Shown here in pieces: positions 61,932-64,000 of a stretch of DNA of 64,000 nt. Position numbers and translations under genes: made by a program. The notes under the pieces were generated by a model. That model was given only the letters and a program-made list of their open reading frames with translations, was not told where the DNA came from and made no database searches. The DNA lies in assembly GCF_020623625.1 (NCBI RefSeq), contig NC_060206.1, forward strand, positions 434,001 through 498,000, read 5' to 3'. The stretch comes from Saccharomycodes ludwigii. Lineage: Eukaryota; Ascomycota; Saccharomycetes; Saccharomycodales; Saccharomycodaceae. The stretch's first letter is position 1; each line of letters opens with the position of its first letter.

Positions 61932-62797
61932 AGGGGGAGGAGAGAATAAAAAAAAAAATTTTTTTTTTTTTTTTTCATTGTTATTATTTACTATTGTATA
62001 AAAAGTTTATTTAAAAAAAAAAAAGTAAAAAAGTGAAATAGCCACCAAAACGTGCTTTTGAGAAACATTTTGAAATTGATTGTAATTTGATTTCAGGATA
62101 TGGGAAATGGTTTATTATGAGATTTGTTTCCAAGTTTTCTATACGCATATATAAATATTTTTTATTCCTTTTCAAACCGGCATAATGGCCGCATTTAACT
62201 TCGCATCCGAACATCGGAAATAACTTAAGAAAAAGATGTTTATATATTTATAAATCGCGCGGATCTTGAAATCGTGGCATAATTGCTTTCCCTTCAGCTC
62301 CGTTTCTTCCTCCGATATTTTAAGCCTATTTAAAAGTATAATATTCCACAGAGCGAAAAGGCATTGAGCTTCTGGACTATCTGCGGGAACTTCTTGACCG
62401 GACAACCTTTTTTTTTTTTTTTTTTTCATTTCTTTTTCATTTCTTTTTCATTTCTTTTTCATTTCTTTTTCATTTCTTTTTCTCTTTCTTCTTTTCCTGT
62501 TGATGAGTTTGGTGGCGGACAAACGTGGCAAATAATCGAACAAATGTCAAGTCTTTAAAAAGTGAAACATTTCTTGTTCTTTTTTATTCTTTACGTCTTC
62601 TCGAACTTTTTTTTTTTCTTTTTTTTTTTTTTTTTATATATAAACTTAAAAGGTGAAGAGATGTTTTTTCTTTTCCTTCGGTTTTTTTTACCATCATTGA
62701 TCATTACATATAAAGATTATTTTTTTTAGGAAACAAGAAAGAAAAAAAGAAAAAAAGAAAAAAAAATTCAACCGCTGACTTTTATCACTCCATTAAG
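61932..62797. other. Intergenic between SPT6 and the second LETM1 gene
   Basis: About 870 bases. A mixed-composition segment (62170-62405) contains several CGG/CCG elements (TCCGAACATCGGAA at 62207-62220, CGCGCGGA near 62257, TCCGAT near 62312, CCGGAC 62398-62403). It is followed by an 11-base repeat, a CGTGGCAAA box (62524-62532) and poly-T/A runs. A minus-strand 85-residue frame crosses the mixed segment but is not recognised. Confidence 0.55.
62417..62480. repeat. 11-bp tandem repeat CATTTCTTTTT
   Basis: About five near-perfect 11-base units, pyrimidine-rich on the plus strand, beginning after a poly-T run and lying about 320 bases before the second LETM1 gene. Confidence 0.85.
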
Positions 62798-64000
62798 ATG
62801 ATAAAATACACCAATAGATTGCTTGTGATTTCAGCCCAAGCAACCTCTACATTATATAGAAATTCACCATGTATTGTTGCACGTGGTATACCGTACCGTT
62901 ACAATTCCACTAGTACCAAAAAGAATGAACCTAGTAAGATTCAACAAATAATTGAAAAAAATAACGCTGATAACGCTGCTGCTGCTGCTGCTTCCGGTAC
63001 TGTTTCCACCGCTGTCTCTACTAACTCCGCTGCACCAGCTGCTACTAACGCAGCTACCACCACTACTACTGCAACAACTGTTACCACTACCTCTAATACT
63101 GCAAGCATTAAACCATCCCTATGGACACGTGTCAAACGTGAGGCCAGACACTATTTAGACGGTACTAAATTGTTGGGTTTAGAAATGAAAATTTCTTCTA
63201 AATTGTTGTTCAAGATGTCTCTGGGTTACGAATTAACCAGAAGGGAAATGCTACAATTAAAAAGAACTACTGGCGATGTTTTGAGACTATTCCCGTTTGC
63301 TGCTTTTGTCATCATACCATTTGCTGAACTATTGTTACCGATTGCTTTGAAAATATTTCCAAACTTGTTACCAAGTACTTATGAAAGCAGTGTTGATAAG
63401 GAAAAGAAATTGGCTAACTTGAGAAAAACTCGGACTTTGGTTACTTCCATTATTAAGGAAAACAAACAACATTTCAAACCAAACAATATTACACAAGAAC
63501 AAAAGCAAGTGTTTAATCAATTCTATCAACACGTTAGAGCTACAGGTAAGCCCGAGTCTCGTGAACAATTGATTCAAGTTGCTAGATTGTTCAGCGATGA
63601 TACTGTTTTAGACAATTTGACTAGACCTTACTTAATTGCTATTGCTAAATATATGAATTTACAACCCTTTGGTACTGACGTCATGTTGCGTTATAGAATC
63701 CGTTACAAGTTGTTACAATTGAAGAAGGATGACATTCAAATCCAATACGAAGGTGTTTCTTCTTTGAACTCAACTGAACTAAGAATGGCTTGTGCAAACA
63801 GAGGTATTAAAATTTTAAATGTCAGCGATGATGTTTTAAGAGAAAACTTGAAAGTCTGGTTAGCTATGAGAATTAAAGATAAGATTCCATCCACCCTATT
63901 GTTAATGGCTACTGCTTATAATTATGGTGATCTAGTTCAAACTACTTTATATAACTCGTTATGTGATGTTTTAAGCGGTGTTCCTGATGAATTGTACCAT
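62798..64000 (+). CDS. YLH47: YLH47-like LETM1 protein (partial, runs off the window)
   Basis: An ATG at 62798 opens a frame of 401 codons that is still open at the window end. After a basic presequence and an Ala/Thr/Ser-rich stretch (residues 60-108) comes the LETM1 core: [42 protein letters not shown] (membrane segment) and [11 protein letters not shown], then LTRPYLIAIAKYMNLQPFGTD. It is very close to MDM38 (30091-31755) in the core but different in the N-terminus and linker, so it is a second, older paralogue. It is most likely the Ylh47 type (YPR125W) of ribosome-associated inner-membrane protein. The orthologue assignment by name is inferred. Confidence 0.9.
   Translation, partial: MIKYTNRLLVISAQATSTLYRNSPCIVARGIPYRYNSTSTKKNEPSKIQQIIEKNNADNAAAAAASGTVSTAVSTNSAAPAATNAATTTTTATTVTTTSNTASIKPSLWTRVKREARHYLDGTKLLGLEMKISSKLLFKMSLGYELTRREMLQLKRTTGDVLRLFPFAAFVIIPFAELLLPIALKIFPNLLPSTYESSVDKEKKLANLRKTRTLVTSIIKENKQHFKPNNITQEQKQVFNQFYQHVRATGKPESREQLIQVARLFSDDTVLDNLTRPYLIAIAKYMNLQPFGTDVMLRYRIRYKLLQLKKDDIQIQYEGVSSLNSTELRMACANRGIKILNVSDDVLRENLKVWLAMRIKDKIPSTLLLMATAYNYGDLVQTTLYNSLCDVLSGVPDELYH

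Noticed and set aside
62172-62429. 85-residue minus-strand frame upstream of the second LETM1 gene
   Set aside because: It has an ATG within a poly-Lys run and mixed composition, but no recognised similarity. It most likely crosses promoter DNA.
1-64000. Mobile elements, viral copies or CRISPR-like arrays
   Set aside because: No transposase, reverse transcriptase, long terminal repeat or spaced direct-repeat array was seen. Repeats are simple sequence or minisatellite.

Overview
The window is nuclear DNA of a budding yeast (Saccharomycetales). It is strongly AT-rich, gene-dense, apparently almost intron-free, and packed with long poly-A/poly-T tracts and Asn/Ser/Thr-coding triplet repeats. 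Gene content and order point to a lineage that split from Saccharomyces before its whole-genome duplication (WGD): genes that sit on two separate S. cerevisiae blocks (chromosome V right arm, YER001-YER017, and chromosome IX right arm, YIR002-YIR017, plus part of chromosome XV, YOL026-YOL038) are interleaved here on one chromosome. A Saccharomycodes-like species would fit, but the species cannot be proved from the window. No tRNA, rRNA, mobile element or CRISPR array was recognised.

Layout. 1-9 kb: the 3' end of a PAC2-like gene (tubulin cofactor E), TMA20 (translation reinitiation), STE24 (CAAX protease, with an unresolved 5' end), MPH1 (DNA repair helicase) and SUA7 (TFIIB). 9-16 kb: YND1 (Golgi apyrase) and two tandem MNN1-type alpha-1,3-mannosyltransferases, a Golgi glycosylation cluster. 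16-24 kb: a greatly enlarged MET28-like bZIP gene with sulfur-regulon promoter motifs, then a 1573-residue low-complexity protein in the position of YIR016W/YOL036W. 24-34 kb: PRE6 (20S proteasome alpha4), MIM1 (mitochondrial outer-membrane insertase), RPR2 (RNase P), VLD1-like (vacuolar Dsc ligase), MDM38 (LETM1), PRI1 (primase) and PRE1 (20S proteasome beta4). 34-48 kb: PRP22, HEM14, MSL1, BIM1, an unrecognised gene, and AFG3. 48-53 kb: a ROX1-like HMG-box repressor flanked by two unusually long noncoding stretches. 53-64 kb: MRPS5, SHY1, DAM1, SPT6, and the start of a second LETM1 gene (YLH47-like) that runs off the window.

Functional themes. Mitochondrial biogenesis is prominent (MIM1, MDM38, AFG3, MRPS5, SHY1, HEM14, YLH47). 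Two proteasome subunits carry Rpn4-type promoter boxes. The most unusual items are the MET28 expansion with a changed basic-region residue, the STE24 5' end, an HMG box split by about 37 residues, two LETM1 genes about 31 kb apart, a G-rich minisatellite, and a recurrent TCGGAC-type motif in intergenic DNA. I found no clearly new multi-gene system; the window is mainly conserved housekeeping genes with unusual expansions and regulatory DNA.
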